The translations under genes and the position numbers were made by a program. From Alteribacter populi (GTDB lineage: Bacteria; Bacillota; Bacilli; Bacillales; Salisediminibacteriaceae), in NCBI RefSeq assembly GCF_002352765.1, contig NZ_KZ293963.1, forward strand, positions 3,808,559 through 3,872,558: DNA of 64,000 bases, given 5' to 3'. Under the pieces are notes generated by a model, which saw nothing but the letters and a program-made list of their open reading frames with translations, had not been told where the DNA came from and made no database searches. This document shows positions 1 through 8,182 of this stretch, piece after piece (position 1 is the stretch's first letter; every line of letters begins with the position of its first letter).

Positions 1-180
1 TTAGCATTAGAAGCGAAAGGCGGAGAATGAAGCGTTGCCTGCAGCAAAGAAGACACCGTGAATCTGAACAAAGTGAAGGAAGAACGGATGTCGCACTTGT
101 CCCCTGGGGTGAAAGCGTCCGCCTGTATCGACTTCTAACAGATAAAAGCCACAACCTTTTAGAAAAGAGCCTTAAGAAAA
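1..180. repeat. Non-coding stretch carrying a dispersed-repeat arm
   Basis: No supported gene. Around 100-135 there is a GAAAGCGTCCGCCTGTA block whose exact reverse complement recurs near 4752-4768, downstream of the LysR gene. GGCGGACGCTTTC-type sequences belong to a repeat common between Bacillaceae genes (established impression, not checked). The two copies bracket the sulfonate module in inverted orientation. Confidence 0.4.
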
Positions 181-190
181 GGATTCTGAC

Positions 191-220
191 TTGACGATCA
201 TTTTAGTGCGTTTGTAATAC
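191..220 (+). promoter_or_regulatory. Putative sigma-A promoter of the YeiH-type exporter
   Basis: TTGACG (191-196), an 18-nt spacer and TAATAC (215-220) precede the exporter gene by about 125 nt. Fit to consensus is moderate and no experiment supports it. Confidence 0.4.
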
Positions 221-346
221 TAGTGAATATAAACCAACAAACAGATAATAAAAATCTTTAATAAACCGCATTATAAATCGCGATGACTCTTACCCTCTTC
301 TACATGATACTGTTTAAGTAGAAAAGGAAGAGGGAGGAGATGTGGA

Positions 347-1546
347 GTGGGCTCTTCAAGTGCCGAGCAAGTAAAGGAACTAGAACATCCAATAAATAAG
401 GAGAAAAGTAAAAGTAAACAAAGTGCGTTTCGAGTTTTACCAGGAGTGGCCCTATGCTTTTCTATCATGTTGATTGGCGTTTTTTTAGCGGAATGGTTAG
501 GTCAAGCGATAAATCAATTACGAGGACTACCAAGTACGAATCATAGTCCAATTTCTAGTATCTTTGTTGCGGTAATTTTAGGTTTACTCGTTCGCAATGT
601 TTTAGGACTGCAAGAAATATTTAGAGATGGCGTTACGTTTTCAATCAAGTTCATCCTGAAGTTTGGAATTATTTTACTTGGCATTCGTTTAAGCTTTATG
701 GACGTTGTGATGTTAGGAGCTTGGAGCATACCGATTATACTTGCTTGTATTGTTTCTGGACTCCTCATAACTTTATGGATAACCCATAAGATGAAGCAAT
801 CCCACAGATTAGGGACGCTTGTAGCGGGTGGAACAGGGATATGTGGGATTACAGCCATTGTAGCTATTTCCCCTGGAATAAAAGCGAATGACGAAGAAGT
901 AGCTTACGCTGTAGCGAATATTACTTTTTTTGGATTAACAGCAATGTTTGCCTATCCGTATCTAGCTTTTTACTTATTTCAAGATGACCCAATAAGAGCA
1001 GGACTATTTCTAGGGACAGCACTCCATGATACAGCGCAAGTAGCAGGTGCGGCTTTGATTTATAACCAACTGTTTGACATACCTCAAGTCGTTGATATCG
1101 CAACGATTACAAAGCTTACTAGAAATGTTTTCATCGTGGCTGTCGTTCCCCTTTTATCTTATTTTTACTTAAGAAATGTAATGGGGAGAGCTAGCGAAAA
1201 AGAAACCTCCCATAAAAAGTGGTACAAATTAATTCCTTTATTTGTGTTAGGCTTTTTATTTTTGTCCATCGTTCGATCGATTGGTGATGTAGGAGTTTCA
1301 AACAATGGCTTAGCTTTTGGCGTATTACATCCTGAGAAGTGGAAGTCAACTTGGACAAATCTCAGTACGGTAGGTTCTCAATACATGCTAGGCATTGCAA
1401 TGGCGGGAGTAGGGCTCTCCACTAGCCTTGGTGTTTTTAAAGGGTTGGGAATGAAGCCCTTTTATATTGGAATGGTTGCCGCATTAGCTGTTAGTCTCGT
1501 TAGCCTTATCATGGTTTATTTATTAGGTGGTTTGATTACATTATAG
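347..1546 (+). CDS. YeiH/UPF0324-family putative sulfate/sulfite exporter
   Basis: A 399-residue polytopic membrane protein with about ten hydrophobic segments after a charged 30-residue cytoplasmic N-terminus. Family landmarks are the GGTGICGITA block (about 161-170) and GTALHDTAQVAGA (about 223-235). UPF0324/YeiH proteins are annotated as putative sulfate exporters. The gene sits 254 bp upstream of xsc, whose reaction releases sulfite, so export of sulfite or sulfate is a reasonable inference. The start is GTG at 347, eight bases after AGGGAGGAGA; there is no good ATG nearby. The exact substrate cannot be read from sequence. Confidence 0.85.
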   Translation: MGSSSAEQVKELEHPINKEKSKSKQSAFRVLPGVALCFSIMLIGVFLAEWLGQAINQLRGLPSTNHSPISSIFVAVILGLLVRNVLGLQEIFRDGVTFSIKFILKFGIILLGIRLSFMDVVMLGAWSIPIILACIVSGLLITLWITHKMKQSHRLGTLVAGGTGICGITAIVAISPGIKANDEEVAYAVANITFFGLTAMFAYPYLAFYLFQDDPIRAGLFLGTALHDTAQVAGAALIYNQLFDIPQVVDIATITKLTRNVFIVAVVPLLSYFYLRNVMGRASEKETSHKKWYKLIPLFVLGFLFLSIVRSIGDVGVSNNGLAFGVLHPEKWKSTWTNLSTVGSQYMLGIAMAGVGLSTSLGVFKGLGMKPFYIGMVAALAVSLVSLIMVYLLGGLITL

Positions 1547-1741
1547 AGGTTGTTGATAGAGATCTCTAAAACTAGCTGCAAGGTTTAGTGAGCGAATCAA
1601 TGAATGATTAAATTTAATAAAGAGTGTTATTAATTTTTAAAATAACAAACTTTCCGAATCTTTAGAATATAATGTTGTTAAATTATTTTATTCATGATTA
1701 AATTGACTTATAAATCCAATAGCTTTAGCCGTCATTAATTT

Positions 1742-1767
1742 AACTGGTACGGACGTCGTGACCAATT
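1742..1767. promoter_or_regulatory. Interrupted palindrome upstream of xsc
   Basis: AACTGGT-N3-GACGTC-N3-ACCAATT is symmetric about 1754/1755 (one mismatched pair) and lies 34 bp upstream of the xsc start. It could be an operator or, with the T-rich run after it, a weak hairpin. The LysR regulator encoded downstream is the obvious candidate ligand-responsive protein, but this is inference. Confidence 0.35.
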
Positions 1768-1800
1768 GGGTTTTATTTTTATTATTTAGGAGGGAATTAA

Positions 1801-3564
1801 ATGGCTAAACTTGCAAACGAAGTAAAGGTTAATGTAAAAGTAAAAATGACCACAAGTGAAGCGATTGTTGAAACGTTGTTAGCAGAAGGAATTGATCATA
1901 TCTACGGGATATTAGGCTCTGCATTTATGGATATGCTTGATTTACTTCCGACTGCAGGTATCCAATTTATACCTGTCCGTCACGAACAAAGTGCAGCTCA
2001 TATGGCTGATGGGTATACACGTGTGACAGGTAAGGCTGGTGTTGTCATTGGACAAAATGGACCTGGAATGACAAATATGGTGACTTCAGTAGCAGCTGCT
2101 AATATGGCTCATACACCAATGGTGGTTATTTCACCTTCCGCTGGTACACCGACGATTGGATGGGATGGATTCCAAGAATGTGATCAAGTATCTGTATTTG
2201 AGTCCATTACAAAAGAGACGGTAAGAGTTCCTCATCCGAGTAGGGTAGCCGACTGCTTACGAACGGCATTCCGTATTGCCTATGCTGAAAGAGGTCCTGT
2301 TCTATTTGACATACCGAGAGATTATTTCTTTGGAGAAATCGAAGAACAAATCTTGCAACCGCATCAATATCGAGTAGATAAACGAGGATATGGGGATTCT
2401 GATTCGATTGATGATGCAGTTCAATTATTAGCAAATGCAGAGAACCCTGTCATTATTTCAGGTAGAGGGGCTGTAGATGCGGATGGTATTGATCAAGTTC
2501 GAGAGATTGCTGAATATCTAACAGCTCCTGTCGCTGTGTCCTATATGCATAATGATGCTTTTCCTTGTGACCATCCATTAGCTGTTGGACCTATGGGGTA
2601 TATGGGGTCCAAGGCAGCCATGAATACGTTAAAAGAAGCAGATGTTTTGTTAGCGATTGGAACGCGACTTTCTGTATTTGGTACATTACCTTGTTATGAC
2701 ATTGATTATTTCCCGAAAAATGCGAAAATTATTCAAGTTGATATTAATCATAGAAATATTGCAAGAACTCATCCAATTGAGGTGGGGATTATTGGAGATG
2801 CAAAAGAGGCTACTACTGAAATGACAAAAAGATTAAAAGAGAAGAAGCGTGAAATGAGCACAAACCACGACCGTCTCGCAAGGGTAGCAGAGGAGAAACA
2901 AAAATGGCAAGAAGAGCTTGAAGCGCTTGCTATGGTAGATGGTGAACCTATGAATCCACGTCGGGCCTTGTTAGAAATTTCGCGACTAGTACCCGAGAAT
3001 GCGATTGTTACATCTGATATTGGTAATACTTCCTCAACATCCAATTCCTACTTGAAATTTACTCAACCTAGAAAGCATATAGCAGCTTTAACTTTTGGAA
3101 ACTGCGGCTTTGCTTATCCAGCAGCTATGGGGGCAAAGAGAGGAGCACCAGATTGTCCTGTTGTTTCAATTGCGGGTGATGGCGCATGGGGAATGAGCTT
3201 ACATGAGGTCAGCACGGCGGTAGAGCAAAATCTACCTGTCATCGCATGTGTTATTAATAACGGTGCTTGGTGTGCTGAAAAGAAAAACCAAGTTGATTTT
3301 TACAATAACCGCTTTGTTGGTGCTGACATTGAAGGACCTAATTTCGCTGAAGTTGCACAAAGCATGGGAGCTAGAGGTATTCGTGTCGATAACCCAGAAG
3401 ACTTAAAATCGGCATTTGAGGAAGCATTGAAGTCTGGAAAACCAACTGTATTAGATATTCAAGTCGATGGCACTCAACTAGCTCCACCGTTTAGAAAAGA
3501 TGCTTTAAAAATGCCAGTACGACTGTTGCCAAAATATGCCCATCTTGATCATAAAAATTGGTAA
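1801..3564 (+). CDS. xsc: Sulfoacetaldehyde acetyltransferase (ThDP-dependent)
   Basis: Converts sulfoacetaldehyde plus phosphate to acetyl phosphate and sulfite, the desulfonating step of taurine and isethionate breakdown. At 587 residues it has the usual Xsc length. ThDP-enzyme landmarks are visible: the catalytic glutamate in RHEQSAAH (E62), QNGPGMTN, and the cofactor motif GDG (459-461) followed after 24 residues by NN (486-487). The GSAFMDMLDLLPTAGI stretch and the PPFRKDAL tail resemble Xsc rather than acetolactate synthase. The ribosome site AGGAGGG lies 6 bases before the ATG. No taurine transporter, dehydrogenase or transaminase is in the window. Confidence 0.88.
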   Translation: MAKLANEVKVNVKVKMTTSEAIVETLLAEGIDHIYGILGSAFMDMLDLLPTAGIQFIPVRHEQSAAHMADGYTRVTGKAGVVIGQNGPGMTNMVTSVAAANMAHTPMVVISPSAGTPTIGWDGFQECDQVSVFESITKETVRVPHPSRVADCLRTAFRIAYAERGPVLFDIPRDYFFGEIEEQILQPHQYRVDKRGYGDSDSIDDAVQLLANAENPVIISGRGAVDADGIDQVREIAEYLTAPVAVSYMHNDAFPCDHPLAVGPMGYMGSKAAMNTLKEADVLLAIGTRLSVFGTLPCYDIDYFPKNAKIIQVDINHRNIARTHPIEVGIIGDAKEATTEMTKRLKEKKREMSTNHDRLARVAEEKQKWQEELEALAMVDGEPMNPRRALLEISRLVPENAIVTSDIGNTSSTSNSYLKFTQPRKHIAALTFGNCGFAYPAAMGAKRGAPDCPVVSIAGDGAWGMSLHEVSTAVEQNLPVIACVINNGAWCAEKKNQVDFYNNRFVGADIEGPNFAEVAQSMGARGIRVDNPEDLKSAFEEALKSGKPTVLDIQVDGTQLAPPFRKDALKMPVRLLPKYAHLDHKNW

Positions 3565-3580
3565 GTATTTTTTATTTTCA

Positions 3581-3613
3581 TCTCCTTAACTATACAACTT
3601 ATAGTTAAGGAGA
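3581..3613 (+). terminator. Hairpin after xsc
   Basis: A perfect 14-bp stem (TCTCCTTAACTATA and its complement) with the 5-nt loop CAACT begins 17 bp after the xsc stop. The tail is only moderately T-rich, so it may be a weak terminator or a processing hairpin before the LysR gene. Confidence 0.55.
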
Positions 3614-3663
3614 TTCTCTTATCATTTTCTACATACATTTATATAAGAGCTGGGGGTATATAA

Positions 3664-4581
3664 GTGAACTATGAACAATTACGAACGTTCTTGTCGGTCG
3701 CAGAGAAGAAAAGCTTTTCTGAAACAGCAAAATTACTATTTTTATCACAACCAACAATTACCTCACAAATTAAATCCTTAGAAAAACATTTAAATACAAG
3801 TCTTTTTGAAAGATCAACGAAACAAGTTGAACTTACTAAATCCGGGGAATTACTTTATAAATACGCAAAAGAAATTATTAAGATCAGTGAATCTGCTGAA
3901 AAAGAGATAGTAAAGTTGCATGGTGAAATCCAAGGGCGTTTAATTATTGCTTGCAGCTTAACAGTTGGTGAGAATGTTCTCCCGCGGTTATTAGGAAGTT
4001 TCAAAAAGAACTACCCATTAATTGATTTGAGTGTAGACATTACGAATACGAACCAAATTTTACAAAAAATAAAAGATCATGTATTAGATTTAGGGTTAAT
4101 TGAAGCCCCTGTGGAAGACCCTCAGCTCGTACTTGAACCCTTTATGGAAGATGAGCTTGTACTTATTGCAAAACCCGGCTTTTTTGAAAAGGAAAAAATG
4201 AATGTTTCTATAGAAGAATTGGTTAAATTACCTTTAGTGTTACGTGAAAAAGGGTCAGGGACTAGAACGGTGATGGCACAACATTTAATAAGTGGTGGAT
4301 TAAATCCTGCCCATTTAAACATTGTTTTCGAGCTAGGGAGTACTGAGGCTATTAAATCAGCAGTTGAAAATGGTTTAGGCGTGTCTATTATTTCTAAAAG
4401 CGCAATAAAGAAAGAACTACGATTGCAATCATTAAAAGCGTATTCAATTAAAAATATTTTACTTTCTCGCCACTTTTATATTGTTTATCATCGCGATACC
4501 GTGTTAAAACAGACCGTCGAACCGTTCATTCAGCTCATTAAGGATTCAAAACCTGACCACTTTTGTATACAGGAGATGTAG
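3664..4581 (+). CDS. LysR-family transcriptional regulator (CysL-like)
   Basis: A 305-residue LTTR. The N-terminal winged helix-turn-helix begins MNYEQLRTFLSVAEKKSFSE, with the recognition helix around SQPTITSQIKSLE (28-40), followed by a linker helix and a periplasmic-binding-protein-like effector domain from about residue 90. It resembles CysL/YwfK-type regulators, which control sulfur genes. Location 100 bp after xsc in the same direction suggests it senses a sulfonate or sulfur metabolite for this module (inference). The start is GTG at 3664 with TGGGGG seven bases upstream. Confidence 0.85.
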   Translation: MNYEQLRTFLSVAEKKSFSETAKLLFLSQPTITSQIKSLEKHLNTSLFERSTKQVELTKSGELLYKYAKEIIKISESAEKEIVKLHGEIQGRLIIACSLTVGENVLPRLLGSFKKNYPLIDLSVDITNTNQILQKIKDHVLDLGLIEAPVEDPQLVLEPFMEDELVLIAKPGFFEKEKMNVSIEELVKLPLVLREKGSGTRTVMAQHLISGGLNPAHLNIVFELGSTEAIKSAVENGLGVSIISKSAIKKELRLQSLKAYSIKNILLSRHFYIVYHRDTVLKQTVEPFIQLIKDSKPDHFCIQEM

Positions 4582-4751
4582 ACCTCAATTATTCATAAAG
4601 CATCTAAATGTAGTAAATGGAATGGAAAAATCAACTTTCACACACTAATGTTGGATCAGATGCCTCATGTTTCACTGTGAGTCGACTTTTAAACGAACGT
4701 GACATACGTCACCCTAGTACTCTCTAGAGTTTATATTACATTTTGGTACTC

Positions 4752-4790
4752 GAATCAGCTACAGGCGGACGCTTTCATCCCAGGGCAATG
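4752..4790. repeat. Dispersed-repeat arm, inverted relative to the copy near 100-135
   Basis: TACAGGCGGACGCTTTC is an exact reverse complement of a block near 110-130 and continues with a similar C/G-rich stretch. It lies in the 460-bp gap between the LysR gene and the holin-like gene. Confidence 0.45.
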
Positions 4791-4821
4791 CTTCAGACCA
4801 TAGCCGAGATCATAACCGAAG

Positions 4822-4850
4822 CGCTCTACTTTTTAGTAGGGCGTGTTTTT
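4822..4850 (+). terminator. Rho-independent terminator in the gap after the LysR gene
   Basis: Stem CGCTCTACT (4822-4830) pairs, with G-U pairs, to AGTAGGGCG (4835-4843), followed by TGTTTTT. Confidence 0.65.
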
Positions 4851-5044
4851 GTGCGCAAGGCATTCATTTTTCCGGAAAATTAATTTTGGCTATACATTTG
4901 TAAGTCATTTGGTTTAGAAAATGAGCTTCAAAACGAATAAAAAAACAGCACTTTGACTCAGACGACAAGCCCGAAACAAATACGTCATAATGCATAGTCT
5001 ATTACTATTAATTGAAAAAGAGAGAACCAGGAGGGAGTAAACAA

Positions 5045-5284
5045 ATGTGGGAAGCGCTAATAGGTTATGGAATACAAACCAATGTCGGGATATTCGGATT
5101 GCTTTTTATTATATTACTGGCGACTGTGATATGGGGTGTTCGCTGGGTAATGGCAATGAACAATGAAAGAGAAAAGCGCTACATTCATGTCATTGATAAA
5201 CAAGCAGAAAGTTTGAAAGCTTTAGCCGAAATTCAAAGAGACGTAAAAGAGATTAAAAAGTATATGTATCATAAGAAGGAGTGA
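5045..5284 (+). CDS. BhlA/UviB-family holin-like small membrane protein
   Basis: A 79-residue protein with one transmembrane segment near residues 13-33 (IFGLLFIILLATVIWGVRWV) and a charged amphipathic C-terminal half. This matches the architecture of BhlA/UviB peptides, which are found in phage lysis cassettes and bacteriocin loci but also as orphans in Bacillaceae chromosomes. The ATG at 5045 is chosen because GGAGGGAG ends 7-8 bases upstream; an upstream in-frame start at 5012 would put the ribosome site inside the gene. No phage genes are adjacent, so a lysis role is uncertain. Confidence 0.65.
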   Translation: MWEALIGYGIQTNVGIFGLLFIILLATVIWGVRWVMAMNNEREKRYIHVIDKQAESLKALAEIQRDVKEIKKYMYHKKE

Positions 5285-5320
5285 GTAAGACCGATTGTAA
5301 ACGATGGGAGAAATGAAATT

Positions 5321-5395
5321 TGACTAGAACCGAAGCCAAAATTGACTAGAAGAACCTCAAATATGACTAGAACCCGAGTGAAGCAGGCTAGACCG
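5321..5395. repeat. Degenerate tandem repeat, period about 21-22 bp (GACTAGA family)
   Basis: GACTAGA recurs at about 5322, 5344 and 5365 with a degenerate fourth copy (GCTAGAC) near 5386. The units lie just after the holin-like gene and contain no gene. Confidence 0.6.
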
Positions 5396-5460
5396 GCAAA
5401 AATTTAACAAACCAAGTTTTGATAAAAAAGGAATAAAGTAGCATACTGATTTTTTTATCC

Positions 5461-5501
5461 ACACGATATAGTAAAATACCAAATGATTTTATAAATCGTG
5501 T
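5461..5501 (+). promoter_or_regulatory. Two-part palindrome in front of the nucleoside hydrolase gene
   Basis: Arms ACACGAT (5461-5467) and ATCGTGT (5495-5501) enclose inner arms TAAAAT (5472-5477) and ATTTTA (5486-5491). It ends three bases before the ribosome site. It could be an operator or a 5'-UTR hairpin. Confidence 0.45.
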
Positions 5502-5518
5502 GCGAAGAGGTGACTAGA

Positions 5519-6475
5519 ATGAAAAATGTTCTACTATTCACTGATCCCGGGATCGATGATGCATTCGCCATTCTTTACTGTGCCCTGCATCCTGACATTA
5601 AATTAGTGGGAGTGGTCGCCTGTTATGGAAATGTAGAACTAGAAGTAGCTACACGCAATGTTCATTATATCCTTAGTCTTTTAGATCTCGAGGTTCCTGT
5701 GTTCACTGGGGCACACCAGCCTTTGTCTCAAGTGGAGACGGAATTTTTCCAACACATCCATGGAGTAGCAGGCCTTGGTCATAAGGAGCCAGAAAAAGAA
5801 ATGGAGGACATGCTAACGAATTTTAGTGACCTGTTCCAGAAAATCGCTGAGTATGATGACCTTATTATTATTGAAATTGGTCGACTCACCAGCTTAGCTA
5901 TGGCCTACATGTTAGGAAAACGATCAATGAGTAATGTGAAAGAAATTTATGTAATGGGTGGGGCGTTTCACGTTCCGGGAAATGTTACTCCTATTGCTGA
6001 AGCGAACTTCCATGGTGACCCTATTGCTGCAAATGTCATTCTTCATAACCTTCCTATAAAACTTTTCCCACTAAACGTAACCTCAGATGCTGTGATTACA
6101 GAAGATATGGTTGATTATATTTTAGCTCACTCCCCCATTGAACAAATCAAACCGTTAATTAAATCAATGTATACTTTTTATTATGATTTTTATAAAGAGA
6201 TTGACCCTTTAGCATCTGGTCCCTCCATTCATGACCTTATTCCTGTTATGTGTTTGACTTCTCCAAACATCGTTGATTTTGTGAGTAGGCAAGTGACAGT
6301 TGAAATTAGTACGGGTCCTGGAAGAGGGGTCAGTATTGCTGATTTTCGCCCTAGAAATGAAGAACAAGAACGGGAAAGTGGGGATGAGATTTTTCATGAA
6401 ATTGCAGTTGATCTTGATTACCGGGAATTTTTCTATTTATTTTTAGAGACAATGGTTTTAGGGGAAGGACGATAA
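5519..6475 (+). CDS. Nucleoside hydrolase (inosine-uridine preferring family)
   Basis: A 318-residue protein that should cleave the N-glycosidic bond of ribonucleosides, feeding base and ribose salvage in the cytoplasm. The N-terminal calcium-binding signature reads TDPGIDDAFAI (residues 8-18), and the family's central IYVMGGAF and NFHGDPIAA blocks are present, the latter holding the Asn/Asp ligands around residue 165. The ATG at 5519 is preferred over the upstream GTG at 5498 because GAAGAGGTGA sits 7 bases before it. It appears to be a single-gene unit. Confidence 0.87.
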   Translation: MKNVLLFTDPGIDDAFAILYCALHPDIKLVGVVACYGNVELEVATRNVHYILSLLDLEVPVFTGAHQPLSQVETEFFQHIHGVAGLGHKEPEKEMEDMLTNFSDLFQKIAEYDDLIIIEIGRLTSLAMAYMLGKRSMSNVKEIYVMGGAFHVPGNVTPIAEANFHGDPIAANVILHNLPIKLFPLNVTSDAVITEDMVDYILAHSPIEQIKPLIKSMYTFYYDFYKEIDPLASGPSIHDLIPVMCLTSPNIVDFVSRQVTVEISTGPGRGVSIADFRPRNEEQERESGDEIFHEIAVDLDYREFFYLFLETMVLGEGR

Positions 6476-6528
6476 TCGGTAAAGGTGTTCGTCCTGATTC
6501 TGTTGAACGGAGAAAATAAACAAATGAT

Positions 6529-6557
6529 TTGAAAACTACGCCAAATGGGTATATGAT
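6529..6557 (+). promoter_or_regulatory. Strong sigma-A promoter of the mhq-like operon
   Basis: TTGAAA (6529-6534), a 17-nt spacer and TATGAT (6552-6557). The expected transcription start falls inside the palindrome that follows. Confidence 0.7.
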
Positions 6558-6581
6558 AAAAGTACTAAGTTACTTACTTTT
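6558..6581. promoter_or_regulatory. Operator-like palindrome over the transcription start
   Basis: AAAAGTA (6558-6564) and TACTTTT (6575-6581) are perfect arms around 10 nt, with an inner AAGT-T-ACTT. Position immediately after the -10 box suggests repression by a MarR- or DUF24-type regulator; the sequence does not match the MhqR operator as I remember it. Confidence 0.5.
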
Positions 6582-6616
6582 TGAAAGCAACAAATGTTCG
6601 AATAGAGGAGGGTATT

Positions 6617-7552
6617 ATGGATAAACCAATACAAGGAATTCACCACATTACTGCCATTGTCGGGAACCCTCAGGAAAACGTTGATTTTTATGTCGACGTA
6701 TTAGGGTTGCGCCTCGTGAAAAAAACGGTAAACTTCGATGATCCGGGAACTTATCACCTTTACTTTGGGGATAAAGAAGGATCTCCAAGTACGATCATGA
6801 CGACCTTTCCTTGGGACAGTGCCCGGCAAGGGAAAATTGGTACAGGCCAAGTAGGGATCACGTCGTTTGTCGTACCGGTTGGAGCATTATCTTTTTGGGA
6901 AGAGAGATTGACGCACAAACAAATTCAGTATAAAAAACATGAGCGCTTTGGCGAGGAATATCTTTCATTTGTTGATTCGCACGGCTTAAAGCTTGAAATC
7001 GTCGCGCGAAATCAAGGCGAGCCAAGTCAGTGGGCCTATGATGACATTACACCAACTGAAGCAATTAAAGGCTTTGGTGGTGCCGTACTGTATACAGCGA
7101 ATCCTGAAGCGACAGGGGATCTACTTGTCGATGTGATGGGATTAAAGAAAGTCGGTGAAGACGGGTCACTTATCCGTTTCGAAGCTGAAGGAGATTTAGG
7201 TAATCTCATTGATCTTGATTCATCAATCACAGAGTATGGCGGCTTAGGTGTTGGCACTGTTCACCATATCGCCTGGCGAGCAGCAAATGATGAATCCCAG
7301 CTCGAATGGCAAAGTCATCTAAAAAACCACGGCTTTCAACCGACAGAAGTCATGGACCGCCAGTATTTCAAATCGATTTATTTCCGTGAGGCGGGAGGCG
7401 TTCTTTTTGAAATTGCTACAGATCCGCCTGGATTTTTATGGGATGAACATGTCGAAGAGCTTGGTAGCGAATTGAAGCTCCCTCCTTGGTTAGAACCGGC
7501 TCGCAAAAAAATTGAAAATATCGTACTACCTATAACCACTCCAAAATCATGA
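6617..7552 (+). CDS. Ring-cleaving dioxygenase, MhqE/MhqO type (two VOC domains)
   Basis: A 311-residue type-I extradiol dioxygenase built from two glyoxalase/VOC halves (about 6-140 and 150-285). Metal-ligand positions are visible: HHITAI at 9-14, HHIAW near 216, and FEIATDPPG near 264. B. subtilis MhqE and MhqO have this size and act in resistance to catechol and methylhydroquinone. The next gene, mhqD-like, starts 10 bp after the stop, matching the B. subtilis mhqED order. Start at 6617 follows GAGGAGGG; a start at 6581 would place that site inside the coding region. Confidence 0.87.
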   Translation: MDKPIQGIHHITAIVGNPQENVDFYVDVLGLRLVKKTVNFDDPGTYHLYFGDKEGSPSTIMTTFPWDSARQGKIGTGQVGITSFVVPVGALSFWEERLTHKQIQYKKHERFGEEYLSFVDSHGLKLEIVARNQGEPSQWAYDDITPTEAIKGFGGAVLYTANPEATGDLLVDVMGLKKVGEDGSLIRFEAEGDLGNLIDLDSSITEYGGLGVGTVHHIAWRAANDESQLEWQSHLKNHGFQPTEVMDRQYFKSIYFREAGGVLFEIATDPPGFLWDEHVEELGSELKLPPWLEPARKKIENIVLPITTPKS

Positions 7553-7562
7553 GGTGATTAAA

Positions 7563-8177
7563 ATGAAAAGTATTTTTGAAAAACGCAGTGAAAACAATCC
7601 ATATACATTGCTTCTATTACATGGAACGGGTGGAGATGAACGTGACCTATTACCAATCGCAAATATGATTGATAAAGAAGCTTCCATTTTAAGCGTGCGA
7701 GGAAATGTCTTAGAAAACGGGATGCCTCGCTTTTTCCGAAGACTGCGTGAAGGTGTATTTGATGAAGAAGATTTGATTTTCCGAACGGAAGAGTTGCATA
7801 CCTTTTTAGATGAAGCAGCGAAAGAGCACGGCTTTGACCGGAGAAAAGTGGTTGCAGTCGGCTATTCGAATGGGGCGAACATTGCAGGAAGCTTGCTTTA
7901 TCAATATAAAAACGCACTTCGCGGAGCAGTTTTGCTCCACCCAATGGTACCGCGTAGAGGTCTTGAGCTTCCAGATCTGTCGAATACACCTGTTTTTATC
8001 GGTGCCGGGGAAAATGATCCGATTTGCGCTCCTGAAGAGACCAAGGAACTTGAGGAAGCGCTCACCCAAGCAGGTGCTAATGTTGACGTGTTTTGGGCTA
8101 ATCAAGGTCACCAGCTGACTCGTGATGAAATCGATCACGCGACGCGCTGGTATGAAAATGTCACGAAAGGGGAGTAG
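7563..8177 (+). CDS. mhqD: MhqD-like alpha/beta hydrolase (carboxylesterase)
   Basis: A 204-residue alpha/beta-hydrolase of the phospholipase/carboxylesterase group. Features are LLLLHGTGGDE (oxyanion region), the nucleophile elbow GYSNGAN with Ser about 102, an acid in AGENDPICAP and the catalytic His in NQGHQLT. In B. subtilis mhqD is co-transcribed with a ring-cleaving dioxygenase and likely hydrolyses ring-cleavage products. Start ATG 7563 follows GAGGTGA. It is followed after 5 bp by a flavin reductase gene, so the three form one operon. Confidence 0.87.
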   Translation: MKSIFEKRSENNPYTLLLLHGTGGDERDLLPIANMIDKEASILSVRGNVLENGMPRFFRRLREGVFDEEDLIFRTEELHTFLDEAAKEHGFDRRKVVAVGYSNGANIAGSLLYQYKNALRGAVLLHPMVPRRGLELPDLSNTPVFIGAGENDPICAPEETKELEEALTQAGANVDVFWANQGHQLTRDEIDHATRWYENVTKGE

Positions 8178-8182
8178 GAGAA

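Noticed and set aside
1..180. A short gene from the ATG near 28
   Set aside because: The frame is open but the sequence contains a known-type repeat block and has no ribosome site or recognisable protein.
3581..3613. LysR operator
   Set aside because: The symmetric stem is directly downstream of xsc with a tight loop, which suits an RNA hairpin better than the T-N11-A spacing of LysR sites.
5045..5284. Prophage lysis module
   Set aside because: Only a single holin-like gene is present, with no endolysin or other phage genes around it.
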